From assembly GCA_036268995.1 (NCBI GenBank), contig DATATB010000068.1, positions 62,001 through 126,000 of the forward strand: a stretch of 64,000 nucleotides of DNA, written 5' to 3'. Source of the DNA: DATATB01 sp036268995 (lineage in GTDB: Bacteria > Planctomycetota > Planctomycetia > Pirellulales > PNKZ01). A program made the position numbers and the translations under genes. The notes under the pieces were generated by a model. It was not told the origin of the DNA and did no database searches. It worked only from the letters and a program-made list of their open reading frames with translations. Shown piece by piece: positions 36,848-44,893 of the stretch (the first letter of the stretch is position 1; every line of letters starts with the position of its first letter).

Positions 36848-39163
36848 CTTCCCTCGTTGCCGCTTCTTCGCGGCCGCTTCCTTCGCGGCGCCGTTGCTGG
36901 TGGCGGTGACGGCGCGCGAGCGGACGTCGAGCGTGCCGCCGGCGGCGGGCGTGGTGCGGGGCAGGAGCTTGCGCTCGGCAATGCCCCACAGGCTGCTGGC
37001 GATGAAATAGATGCACAAGCCGCTGGGCACTTTGAAGAACATCAGGCTCACGAAGACCATCATGTACTGCATCATCTTCTGCTGCATGGCCGATTGTTCG
37101 TCGGTCGGCGGCGGCATGAACATCTTCTGTTGCCAAATGAACAGCCCGATCGTCACCAGCGGCAGCACGTTCAGATAGGGGCCCAGCCAGCCGTCGGGCG
37201 AGGCCAGCATGGCGGGCAGGTAACGCTCCCAATGCCAGAGCATGTCCGGCGCGCTCAAGTTCGAGCACCAGCGCACCGACTGGCTGATCAGCGGCGCCTG
37301 CCGCAGCTCGACGTCGACGGCCAGCGAGCGATACAAGCCCATGAAGATCGGCAATTGCAAAAACGCCGGCAGGCAGCCGGCCATGGGATGGTAGTTGTGC
37401 TTGCGGAACAGCTCCTGCTGGGCTTTGCCGCGTTGTTCCAGATTGCCTTTGTACTTTTCGGCCAGCCGCTTGAGCTCGGGCTGCAGCTCCTGCATCTTTT
37501 GCGCGTTAAGCGCTTGCCGGCGGCTGATCGGAAACATGCACGAACGCACCAGCACGGTCAGCAGGATGATGGCGATGCCATAGTTCGGAATCACGTGGTG
37601 GACCGCGTGCAAAACGGCCAGCATCGGCCGGGCTACCCACCAGAACATCCCGTATTCGACCAGGTTGCGCAGGCCGTAGGAGGCCAGCAGCTGCGGCTCC
37701 TTGGGGCCGGCGAAGATCTTGAACTGCTCTTGGTGCGAGGCGCCGGCCTTGAGCTTGACCGGCTTGCTCGTGATCCGGCAGGAAACGTCCGTGAGCTTTT
37801 TTTCCGCGGCCTTCTCGGGCACCGGGCCCACGAGCAGCGGCACTTCGCTGGCGAACGGATCGGCCGCTTCGTCTTTCCCTGTTCCCAGCGGCAGCATGAC
37901 CGACGAGAAATATTGCGAGTCGACGCCGATGTACAACAGCGGCTCGCCGCTCCAGGGTATGAATTTCTTGTCGATAATCTTGCGGCAGCTCACCAGGTTG
38001 TAGTTGCGGCCCCCCTTAAAGCCCACGACCACGTCGCGCAAGCCGGCCGAGTCGAACCACTCGGGGCTGATTTTGTAGGCATACCACGAGCCTTCGGTCG
38101 GCAGGCCGGTCGGGCCGTCGAGCCGGTACGCCACGGTGTGCTCGTCCTGGCCACCATTACGCAGCTCGACGGTCATTTCCAGGTGGTAAGCCGGATACTC
38201 GGCATTCGCCGCCTCGTTGGCCGGAACCTGCGCCAAGCTGAAGTGCTTGACGACTTCCAGCTTCTCGTCGGGCAGCCGGTAGCTAAAGGCCAGCTCGTTG
38301 TCCTGCTTGCCGCGCTCGAGTTTCCAATTGCCCGTGCGCATGGTCAGGCCGGGCAGTTCGTCTTTGGCGTCCTTGCCGGCAGTCAGCTCCTGGTCGTCGA
38401 GCTTTTCGAGCGTCAGCAGATACGACAGCGGATCGTCTTTTTCTTGCCCGGGCCGTTTCTCCGGCTTGACGACGGCCAGCGGCCGCTTGCCGAGCACGGC
38501 GGTGAGCGTTTGCGGCTTGTCGTCGCGATTGATTCCGATTTCGATCTTTTGATCCACGCGGGTCTGCTTCATCGCCAGCAGCATGTCGACGGAATCGCGG
38601 ATGGGTCTGCCGGCCAGCGACGTGATCACGTCACCCGCCTTGAGTCCGGCATCGCCGGCCGGAGTGCCGGGGCCAACGACGCGCACCAGGCAGCCCGCGT
38701 GCTTGGGAGCGTTGTCTTCAGACAGATGCCCCAAGTAGCCGCTGAGATCTTCCCATTGCTCGACGTCGGTATAGCGCGGGCTGTTGAGCTCGATGCGCTC
38801 GACCGCGGCGCCGCGCGAGTTGAACGTGACCAGCATGCGGTAGGGACTGCCCGGATCGCCCGAGCCGAGCGTGGCCCAGACTTGCGGAAGTTTTTCGGCC
38901 GGAGGGGCGAGGGCGGGCGGTTTGGCTGGCTGGCCCTTTTCGTCGGCCTTGGCGACGGCAGCTTTATCGGCAGCTTTATCGGCCGCCTTGTCGCCGGGTT
39001 TCGCGGCCTGCTGTTTCGCGCCTGGCTTGTTCGCCGCTTGCTCTTTCGCGGGCGCCTTGGCCGCCGGTTGCGGCTTGGGCAAGAGCTTCGGCATCACCAG
39101 CATGTTGATGGCGAGGATCAGGACCGCGAGGATCCAGAAAATGATATGGCGTCGTTGGTCCAT
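36842..39163 (-). CDS. yidC: Membrane protein insertase YidC with an internal PDZ-like domain
   Basis: 773 residues. An N-terminal membrane anchor (about 7-24) is followed by a Lys/Ala/Pro-rich linker, then the large periplasmic beta domain. Inside that domain, about residues 150-225 read as a PDZ fold (GCLVRVVGPGTPAGDAGLKAGDVI...LAGRPIRDSVDMLLAMKQ). The C-terminal Oxa1/YidC core has YGIAIILLTVLVRSCMFPIS with the conserved arginine, FLQLPIFMGLYRSL and MFFKVPSGLCIYF. The tail is basic (KKRQRGKK), as in insertases that contact ribosomes. It inserts proteins into the cytoplasmic membrane with or without SecYEG. The last codons and the stop lie in the adjacent inverted repeat. It is transcribed toward mnmE, the classic yidC-mnmE order. 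Confidence 0.95.
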   Translation of the reverse strand: MDQRRHIIFWILAVLILAINMLVMPKLLPKPQPAAKAPAKEQAANKPGAKQQAAKPGDKAADKAADKAAVAKADEKGQPAKPPALAPPAEKLPQVWATLGSGDPGSPYRMLVTFNSRGAAVERIELNSPRYTDVEQWEDLSGYLGHLSEDNAPKHAGCLVRVVGPGTPAGDAGLKAGDVITSLAGRPIRDSVDMLLAMKQTRVDQKIEIGINRDDKPQTLTAVLGKRPLAVVKPEKRPGQEKDDPLSYLLTLEKLDDQELTAGKDAKDELPGLTMRTGNWKLERGKQDNELAFSYRLPDEKLEVVKHFSLAQVPANEAANAEYPAYHLEMTVELRNGGQDEHTVAYRLDGPTGLPTEGSWYAYKISPEWFDSAGLRDVVVGFKGGRNYNLVSCRKIIDKKFIPWSGEPLLYIGVDSQYFSSVMLPLGTGKDEAADPFASEVPLLVGPVPEKAAEKKLTDVSCRITSKPVKLKAGASHQEQFKIFAGPKEPQLLASYGLRNLVEYGMFWWVARPMLAVLHAVHHVIPNYGIAIILLTVLVRSCMFPISRRQALNAQKMQELQPELKRLAEKYKGNLEQRGKAQQELFRKHNYHPMAGCLPAFLQLPIFMGLYRSLAVDVELRQAPLISQSVRWCSNLSAPDMLWHWERYLPAMLASPDGWLGPYLNVLPLVTIGLFIWQQKMFMPPPTDEQSAMQQKMMQYMMVFVSLMFFKVPSGLCIYFIASSLWGIAERKLLPRTTPAAGGTLDVRSRAVTATSNGAAKEAAAKKRQRGKK

Positions 39164-39212
39164 TAGCGGTTTTTATTCAATCCTGACGAACAAACTTGTT
39201 GTAAAGGACCTT

Positions 39213-39307
39213 ATCCGTGTCATCCGTGAAATCCGTGGTCTTGTCCCTCGTCCGTAGCCGGCGCTGACGAGGAGGAAGCGACCACGGATCACACGGATGA
39301 CACGGAT
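39213..39307. repeat. Inverted repeat, ATCCGTG units
   Basis: 28-base arms at 39213-39240 and 39280-39307 agree at 26 positions (left arm starts ATCCGTGTCATCCGTG, right arm ends GGATGACACGGAT) around a 39-base centre. It occupies most of the gap between the yidC start and the phosphoesterase stop. Confidence 0.85.
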
Positions 39308-39402
39308 GTTTACGAGGAGGAATCTGCAAGCCGCTGCGACCATTCCGCGTCGTTTGCTTGCCCCTGATTCATCATTCCGCGTTCATCATGCCTCATTTCC
39401 GT

Positions 39403-40152
39403 CTAGCGTCCTTCGCGGAGCCGGTCGCCCAGAAAGTTGTCGAGATCGGGCGTGTCGTAGATCTTTTGGATCGTCTTTTCGAACGGATACTCCACCCGCC
39501 GGAAATTCACGACGTCGTCTTCCAGCACGACGTAGCAAGCCCGGGGATTGCCGTCGCGCGGTTGCCCGACCGACCCGACGTTGACCAGCACCTTCATGTC
39601 GGCCAGGCGATATTGGTAATTCAGTTCGTCGGGCGAAAGAAAATTCAAGTTCTGCGTGAACACGCCGGGCACGTGCGTGTGCCCTTGAAAGCAAAAACGC
39701 TCGACCAGCGAGAAGATTTTTTCCATCTTGCGCTGGTTGTAAATGTCTTCGGGAAACACGTATTCGTTGAGCGGGTTGCGGGCCGAACCGTGAACGAACA
39801 AGAAGCCGTTCTCGCGGCGGTTGCGCGGCAGCTCGCCCAGAAAATTCCAGCGCCGCACGCGGTCGGCCGGCTCGCCCACCGGGGCTTCGAGCTGTTCGCG
39901 GGTCCAGAAAATGGCCCGCTCGGCGCCGGCATTGAAGCCCTCGGGATCGAATAGCGCCCCCTGGTCGTGGTTGCCCAGGATGCAGAGCTTGCACTGCATG
40001 ACGCGGTCGATGCACTCGCGCGGGTTGGGGCCGTAGCCGATGACGTCGCCCAGGCAGTAGATTTCGGTGATATTCTGGGACTGAATGTCGGCCAGCACCG
40101 CCTCGAGGGCCTCGAGGTTGCTGTGAATATCGCTAATAATGGCTCGCTTCAC
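39403..40152 (-). CDS. Metallophosphoesterase (YfcE/ApaH-like)
   Basis: 249 residues starting at a GTG at 40152. Calcineurin-fold metal ligands are complete: SDIHSN (Asp8, His10), GDVIGYGPNP (Asp36) and GNHD (Asn61, His62), with later histidines in VHGSARNP and CFQGHTHVPG. The family hydrolyses phosphodiesters, phosphoproteins or dinucleotide polyphosphates; the substrate is unknown. Its last codons, CTC CGC GAA GGA CGC TAG, contain the complement of a motif from the 25378-25487 repeat, so the stop may derive from a dispersed element. Confidence 0.92.
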   Translation of the reverse strand: MKRAIISDIHSNLEALEAVLADIQSQNITEIYCLGDVIGYGPNPRECIDRVMQCKLCILGNHDQGALFDPEGFNAGAERAIFWTREQLEAPVGEPADRVRRWNFLGELPRNRRENGFLFVHGSARNPLNEYVFPEDIYNQRKMEKIFSLVERFCFQGHTHVPGVFTQNLNFLSPDELNYQYRLADMKVLVNVGSVGQPRDGNPRACYVVLEDDVVNFRRVEYPFEKTIQKIYDTPDLDNFLGDRLREGR

Positions 40153-40514
40153 GCCGGGAATACCTGTTTGCTGGGTCGGCCGAAAACGGGGTCAGGGTGA
40201 GCGAGGATGCATGAAACGCACGCACGCAGCCAGCCCCAGCAATGCAGGTCGGGGCCAGAGCGGAAAAAATTGACCGAAACTCAAACGGCAGTCTAAGTTA
40301 GCGTTAGAAAACGGTCAAGCGGCCCAACAGAATCGCGATCGGCCTGACGGAATGGCCATGGCTCGCTTTGAAGGCTTCTTGCGTGAATAAACAGGCAAAT
40401 CCCGAAGCCGGGCGCCGCAGTCCATTTGGCAGCATATAACAGGTGGCGTCTCCTGCCGTTCCCGACCGTGATTGCGAAGCGACTCGTCGTGCCGCAGGTA
40501 CATAGGGTGAGCGC
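40153..40514. other. Divergent intergenic region, phosphoesterase / GH16
   Basis: No believable gene was seen. It should contain the promoters of both flanking genes. G+C is lower than the flanks near 40290-40450. I found no convincing promoter pair or hairpin. Confidence 0.5.
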
Positions 40515-41513
40515 ATGAATATTCGGCTGTGGATAAATGGGTTAACGATTCTCGTGGTCTTTGCGCTTCCAGCGACTCGCGCCTGGAGCCAATCCCCTGA
40601 CGGGCCGAAGCCACCGATCGCCAAGAAAGGGTCGCGGCTCGCCGAGGAACTTCGCCCATTCGACGTCAACGGCGACGGAAAACTCGACGCCGCCGAACGC
40701 AAAGCAGTGTTGGCCGCCAAGCGAGGCGGGAGCCGCAAAGCAGGTGCCGCGGGGGGCAGCATCGCGACCGGAAAACGGTCGCCCTTCGTGCCGAGAGAGT
40801 ATGAATTAACCTGGAGCGACGAGTTCGACGGGGCCAAGCTCGACTCGACGAAATGGGCCATTCGCTACCCTGGAAAGCGAGACGGGGCCACTACTTCCGA
40901 AGCAGCCGTCTCGCTCGATGGCAAGGGCAATCTGCTGCTGACAACCAGCGTGCGCGACGGCGAGCTCACGACGGGGCAAATCGGCACGCAAAAAAAGTTC
41001 GAGCAAAAGTTCGGTTACTTCGAGGCGCGACTCAAGTTCCAACGCCTGCAAGGGCACCACGGAGCGTTCTGGCTCCAATCCGGCGACTTCGGAAAAACGG
41101 TCGACGACCCCGCCAAGTGCGGCGCTGAAATCGATATTTTCGAGTTCTTTGGTGCAGCCCGCGATGACGGCGGCGTAGCGTGCACCGTTTTCTGGAACAA
41201 CAAGCCAGACCAGAAAAAATCCACCAAGCAGATCGACGTGTTAGGGCCGCTAGGCTCCAATTCTGCCATTGGCGGCTCACGACCGGAAATCTCGGACGCC
41301 TTTCACCTCTACTCGCTGCTTTGGACCGAAGCCGGCTACCAGTTTTTCATTGACGGCATCGAAGTCTTTCGAACCGCGGAAGGGTTGTCGAAGCACGATG
41401 AGTATGTCGTGTTAAGTCTGAACTCCAGCTCCTGGGAGCGCAACCGTCTCGATCCGTCGCAGTTGCCGGACGTAATGGCCGTCGATTATGTGCGCGTCTA
41501 TGGGAAGCGATGA
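40515..41513 (+). CDS. Secreted glycoside hydrolase family 16 with EF-hand-like segment
   Basis: 332 residues with a signal peptide (about 1-25) and AGGGTGAG before the ATG. A single EF-hand-like loop, FDVNGDGKLDAAE (about 49-61), precedes the GH16 domain. That domain opens with ELTWSDEFDGAKLDSTKW and holds the catalytic GAEIDIFEFFG (Glu205, Asp207, Glu210). These enzymes cut beta-1,3/1,4-glucans, agar or carrageenan-type polymers with retention of configuration; the exact polymer is not indicated. The stop overlaps the tsaB start by four bases (ATGA), so a housekeeping gene is translationally coupled to an extracellular enzyme. Confidence 0.94.
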   Translation: MNIRLWINGLTILVVFALPATRAWSQSPDGPKPPIAKKGSRLAEELRPFDVNGDGKLDAAERKAVLAAKRGGSRKAGAAGGSIATGKRSPFVPREYELTWSDEFDGAKLDSTKWAIRYPGKRDGATTSEAAVSLDGKGNLLLTTSVRDGELTTGQIGTQKKFEQKFGYFEARLKFQRLQGHHGAFWLQSGDFGKTVDDPAKCGAEIDIFEFFGAARDDGGVACTVFWNNKPDQKKSTKQIDVLGPLGSNSAIGGSRPEISDAFHLYSLLWTEAGYQFFIDGIEVFRTAEGLSKHDEYVVLSLNSSSWERNRLDPSQLPDVMAVDYVRVYGKR

Positions 41514-42250
41514 CCGCTGCAATTGACCGGTCGCCAATGGCCTTACGAATTCTAGCTTTGGAGACGAGCGGTCGCTCGGGCAGCGTGGCTGCCTTGGACG
41601 CTGCGCAGCCATTGGTACAAATCGAGCTGGAACCGACGCAGCGGAGCGCTCAGGCCCTCGCACCGGCCATCGCCCGCGTGCTGGCCGAGGCCGGCTGGCA
41701 GCCGCGGCAAGTCGAGCTGGTGGCCGTGACCGCCGGGCCGGGATCGTTCACCGGCTTACGCGTCGGCGTCACCACGGCCAAGACTTTTGCCTGGGCCACG
41801 GGCGCCGCGGTGCTGGGAATCGACACGCTCGAAGCCATCGCGCGGCAGGCTTTTGACGATGGGGCCAATGGGGTAGAACCGCCAGTGGCCGTGGCGCTGG
41901 AAGCCGAGCGGGATGAGATTTTTGCGGCCGTTTATGGGCCATCCCCAGGCGAGGTGCTTCACGCGCCGGCGATCGTCGCGAGTCAGACATGGCTGGCCGG
42001 GCTCGAGCCGGGTTGGCGCGTCACCGGGCCGGCGCTCGCGCGATTGGGCGACCAGATTCCAGCGCACGTGCAGGCGGTCGCCAATTCGCTGTGGGCGCCA
42101 AAGGCATCGACCGTGGGGCAGTTGGCCGCTTGGCGATTCGAGCATGGCCAGCGAGATGACGTGTGGCAATTGGTGCCGCGCTATTTTCGCCGCAGCGCGG
42201 CCGAAGAAAAGTGGGAAGCGGCCCGCCGTCGATTAGAATCGACCCCGTAG
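41510..42250 (+). CDS. tsaB: tRNA threonylcarbamoyladenosine biosynthesis protein TsaB
   Basis: 246 residues. MALRILALETSGRSGSVAAL and VAVTAGPGSFTGLRVGVTTAK are the TsaB/YeaZ signatures in an ASKHA fold. It partners TsaD and TsaE to make t6A37 on ANN-decoding tRNAs. The start may be the ATGA overlap at 41510 (GGGAAG upstream) or the ATG nine codons later at 41537, which matches the usual family start. The stop TAG is the first part of a GC hairpin (42249-42273). Confidence 0.93.
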   Translation: MTAAIDRSPMALRILALETSGRSGSVAALDAAQPLVQIELEPTQRSAQALAPAIARVLAEAGWQPRQVELVAVTAGPGSFTGLRVGVTTAKTFAWATGAAVLGIDTLEAIARQAFDDGANGVEPPVAVALEAERDEIFAAVYGPSPGEVLHAPAIVASQTWLAGLEPGWRVTGPALARLGDQIPAHVQAVANSLWAPKASTVGQLAAWRFEHGQRDDVWQLVPRYFRRSAAEEKWEAARRRLESTP

Positions 42251-42273
42251 GCCCGGCGAGCCGAGCCGGGCCT
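42249..42273. terminator. GC hairpin on the tsaB stop codon
   Basis: AGGCCCGGC and GCCGGGCCT form a 9-bp stem with a 7-base loop; the first two bases are part of the TAG stop of tsaB. A second small hairpin, GTGCCGC/GCGGCAC (42331-42351), follows just ahead of the next ribosome site. Confidence 0.55.
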
Positions 42274-42370
42274 GCTTGCGACTGAGCATCGGCGAAGAGT
42301 GCCGCCGGAACTCGCGGCAAGTAGAATCGAGTGCCGCTCGGCTCGCGGCACCTACCTGGAGCAACTTGAT

Positions 42371-44134
42371 ATGCATCGACTCATCGCGCCATTGGCTGCG
42401 TGGCTGCTTCTCGGCACCGGCAGTTGGGCACTGGCTGACAAACCGGCAGAAAAGCCCGCCGACCTGATTTTGCGTTCTGGCAAAGTCGTCACCGTGGACC
42501 CGAAGTTTACGATCCACGCAGCGCTGGCGGTGCGAGATGGCCGGGTGTTGACCATGGGATCGAACGAACAGGTCATGGCCACGGCCGGGCCGAAAACCGA
42601 GATCGTCGATCTGGACGGCAAGCTGGTGCTGCCGGGTCTGATCGATTCGCACACGCATCCCCTCGACGCCAGCATGACCGAGTTCGAGCACGAGATTCCA
42701 CCAATGGAATCGATCGCCGACGTGCTGGCTTACATCCGCCAGCGAGCCGCGGCGGCGCAGCCGGGCGAGTGGATCGTGCTGCGGCAGGTGTTTATCACGC
42801 GGCTCGCCGAGCAGCGCTATCCAACCAAGGCCGAATTGGATGCCGCGGCGCCGAACAATCCGGTTGTGTATTCCACCGGTCCGGATGCTTCGGTCAACAC
42901 GCTCGCGCTTAAGGCCAGCGGCATCGACCGCAATTTTCAGCCGGCCGCCGGCGGCAAAATCGAGCACGATCCGGTTACCGGCGAACCCACCGGCATTCTG
43001 CGCAGTGCCTTGAGCTACGTGAAGGGCAGAGCCGTTGGCCGCAAAGCCACGCCGGCCGAGCAAGATGCCCGGCTCGAAAAACTGTTTGACGATTACAACG
43101 CCAACGGACTCACTTCGATCATCGACCGCGATTGCTCGGCGGGGTCCATCGCGCGGTATTCCCGCTTGCGGGCCGCCGACAAGCTGCGCGTGCGCGTGGC
43201 GATTTCGCACGATGTTTCCAGCAAGGGCAAGCTGTCCGACATCCAAGAGCGGATTCGCGAAGTGGCCCGGCACCCGCTCTGCCGGCCCGATCCGATGCTG
43301 CGGATCATCGGAATCAAAACCTATCTCGACGGCGGCATGCTCACCGGCAGCGCCTACATGCTCAAGCCTTGGGGCGTAAGTCAGATTTATTCGATCGACG
43401 ATCCGCGCTATCGTGGCCTGCGCTACATCGAGCCGGACGTCCTGCTGGGGATGGTGCAAACGACCGTTGAGTCGGGCTTGCAGTTCACGGCCCACAGCGT
43501 CGGCGACGCGGCGGTGCAAGGTTTGCTGGATGCGTATGAGGAAGTCAACCGCACGAGCCCGATCGCGCCGACGCGACCGTGCATCACGCATTCGAACTTC
43601 ATGACGCCCGAGTCGATTGCGCAGGCCGGCCGCTTGAAGGTGGCGCTGGATATTCAGCCGGCCTGGCTGTATTTGGATGCCAAGACGCTGGTGGCGCAGT
43701 TTGGCTACGACCGGCTGCGCTGGTTCCAGCCGCTGCAAACGATCTTCGAGCAGGGCGTGATTGCCGGCGGCGGCTCCGACCACATGCAAAAGATCGGCGG
43801 CCTGCGGGCTGTAAACCCGTACGACCCGATGCTGGCCATGTGGGTGGCCGTGACGCGCAAGAGCCAGGGCTATCCGCAGCCGCTGCATCCGGAAGAGGCC
43901 CTGACGCGCGAGCAGGCCATCCGATTTTACACGATCAACAACGCGTACATCATGTTTCTGGACGACCAGATCGGTTCACTCGAGCCCGGCAAGCTGGCCG
44001 ACATGGTCGTCGTCGACCGCGACCTGCTTGCCTGCCCCGCCGACGACATCCGCGACGCCAAAGTCCTGCGCACCTACCTCGGCGGCAAGCTCATCTATAA
44101 AAGGGGTCAGAACGATTTTAATAAATCGTTCTGA
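42371..44134 (+). CDS. Secreted amidohydrolase, YtcJ-like (amidohydrolase 3)
   Basis: 587 residues from the ATG at 42371 (GGAGCAAC upstream, signal peptide about 1-22). GLIDSHTHPLD gives His94 and His96; ADLILRSGKVVTVDPKF and the long central helical insert are typical of YtcJ-type N-substituted formamide deformylases. SDHM stands where the family usually has SD.P. The substrate is unknown. The reading frame runs into a palindromic repeat: the last 11 residues (KRGQNDFNKSF) and the TGA stop are encoded by it, so the native C-terminus is probably at about Ile/Tyr just before. Confidence 0.92.
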   Translation: MHRLIAPLAAWLLLGTGSWALADKPAEKPADLILRSGKVVTVDPKFTIHAALAVRDGRVLTMGSNEQVMATAGPKTEIVDLDGKLVLPGLIDSHTHPLDASMTEFEHEIPPMESIADVLAYIRQRAAAAQPGEWIVLRQVFITRLAEQRYPTKAELDAAAPNNPVVYSTGPDASVNTLALKASGIDRNFQPAAGGKIEHDPVTGEPTGILRSALSYVKGRAVGRKATPAEQDARLEKLFDDYNANGLTSIIDRDCSAGSIARYSRLRAADKLRVRVAISHDVSSKGKLSDIQERIREVARHPLCRPDPMLRIIGIKTYLDGGMLTGSAYMLKPWGVSQIYSIDDPRYRGLRYIEPDVLLGMVQTTVESGLQFTAHSVGDAAVQGLLDAYEEVNRTSPIAPTRPCITHSNFMTPESIAQAGRLKVALDIQPAWLYLDAKTLVAQFGYDRLRWFQPLQTIFEQGVIAGGGSDHMQKIGGLRAVNPYDPMLAMWVAVTRKSQGYPQPLHPEEALTREQAIRFYTINNAYIMFLDDQIGSLEPGKLADMVVVDRDLLACPADDIRDAKVLRTYLGGKLIYKRGQNDFNKSF

Positions 44135-44142
44135 CCCCTTTT
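44099..44142. repeat. Hairpin repeat, AAAAGGGG...CCCCTTTT type, at an amidohydrolase 3' end
   Basis: Arms AAAAGGGGTCAGAACGATTT (44099-44118) and its exact complement (44123-44142) around TAAT. The structure ends in a T-run, so it can act as an intrinsic terminator. The amidohydrolase stop lies inside the right arm. Confidence 0.92.
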
Positions 44143-44230
44143 TGCGGATTCTTCCGATTGTCGCGGCGCGGCGTGGGCGCAAAAAACCTAGGCTTCGGCA
44201 GACGCGTAAACCGTCCTGACGAAACCCTGA

Positions 44231-44842
44231 ATGGATCTGCACGTTGCGGCAGTGACAATAACCATGAGCATTTATCAGTGCGACTATGAACTCGCCGACA
44301 AACTCAAACCTGGGCTGAATCCGCTGCGCATCATCATCGCCGCCATGGCCGCCGGAGCAGCCGCGTTCTTGACGATTGCGGTTGCGCTGCGCATCTCGGG
44401 CAATTTCGGATCGATGACCCCGACCATGAGCCTGCTGCGCTGGGCCGCAATCGGGTTGGCTCCGATTGCCTTCGTAGCGAGCCGCGCTCTGGTCGCCTCG
44501 CAGCTAAAGTTCTCGCGCCAACAGCTTGTCGCGGGAACGTCGGAGCCGTCCCAGGACGCCGACGGTGCCCACGCTTCGGCCTTCCTCGCCGACTTGGGCG
44601 ACGCGGGCAAATTATTCGCGGTGTACACGACCCAGGCCATCATCTCGACGGCTTGCCTCGAGTTTGCGGCGTTAGCCTGCATCGTGTCCTTTATGTTTAC
44701 CGGCAGCCTGGCATCGCTGGCACTCAGCGTGGCGCTCATTTGCGCGATCGTCCCCAATATTCCCCTCGCGGCCAGCAGCGTTGCGGAATGGATCGAAGAG
44801 CAACTGCGCCTCGTCGAAGAAGAACGGATGCGAATTCGATAA
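44231..44842 (+). CDS. Four-helix membrane protein of unknown function
   Basis: 203 residues with two hydrophobic pairs (about 33-55 and 66-88; 133-155 and 160-180) and a charged C-terminal helix (EEQLRLVEEERMRIR). An ATG at 44264 (MSIYQCDYELADKL) is an equally good start and would give 192 residues. No family was recognised. It ends three bases before a hairpin repeat that it shares with the convergent TPR gene. Confidence 0.75.
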   Translation: MDLHVAAVTITMSIYQCDYELADKLKPGLNPLRIIIAAMAAGAAAFLTIAVALRISGNFGSMTPTMSLLRWAAIGLAPIAFVASRALVASQLKFSRQQLVAGTSEPSQDADGAHASAFLADLGDAGKLFAVYTTQAIISTACLEFAALACIVSFMFTGSLASLALSVALICAIVPNIPLAASSVAEWIEEQLRLVEEERMRIR

Positions 44843-44844
44843 AG

Positions 44845-44893
44845 AAAAAAGGGTCAGAACGATTTTTGAAAAATAGTTCTGACCCCTTTTTCG
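44845..44893. repeat. Hairpin repeat, same family, at the convergent 3' ends
   Basis: Arms near 44845-44867 and 44870-44893 carry GGGTCAGAAC.ATTTTT and its near complement, with A- and T-runs outside. It has the same arm sequence as 44099-44142 apart from a few changes. It serves as a bidirectional terminator and encodes the last residues and stop of the leftward gene. Confidence 0.88.

Noticed and set aside
36767..39166. 799-codon open frame on the plus strand
   Set aside because: Exactly antisense to yidC, whose motifs are certain. The translation is His/Gln/Arg-rich and unlike a protein family.
40304..40861. 185-codon minus-strand frame across the GH16 start
   Set aside because: Antisense to the GH16 signal peptide and catalytic domain start; Ser/Arg-rich with no motif.
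42233..43888. 551-codon minus-strand frame
   Set aside because: Antisense to the YtcJ-like amidohydrolase, which has clear metal ligands.
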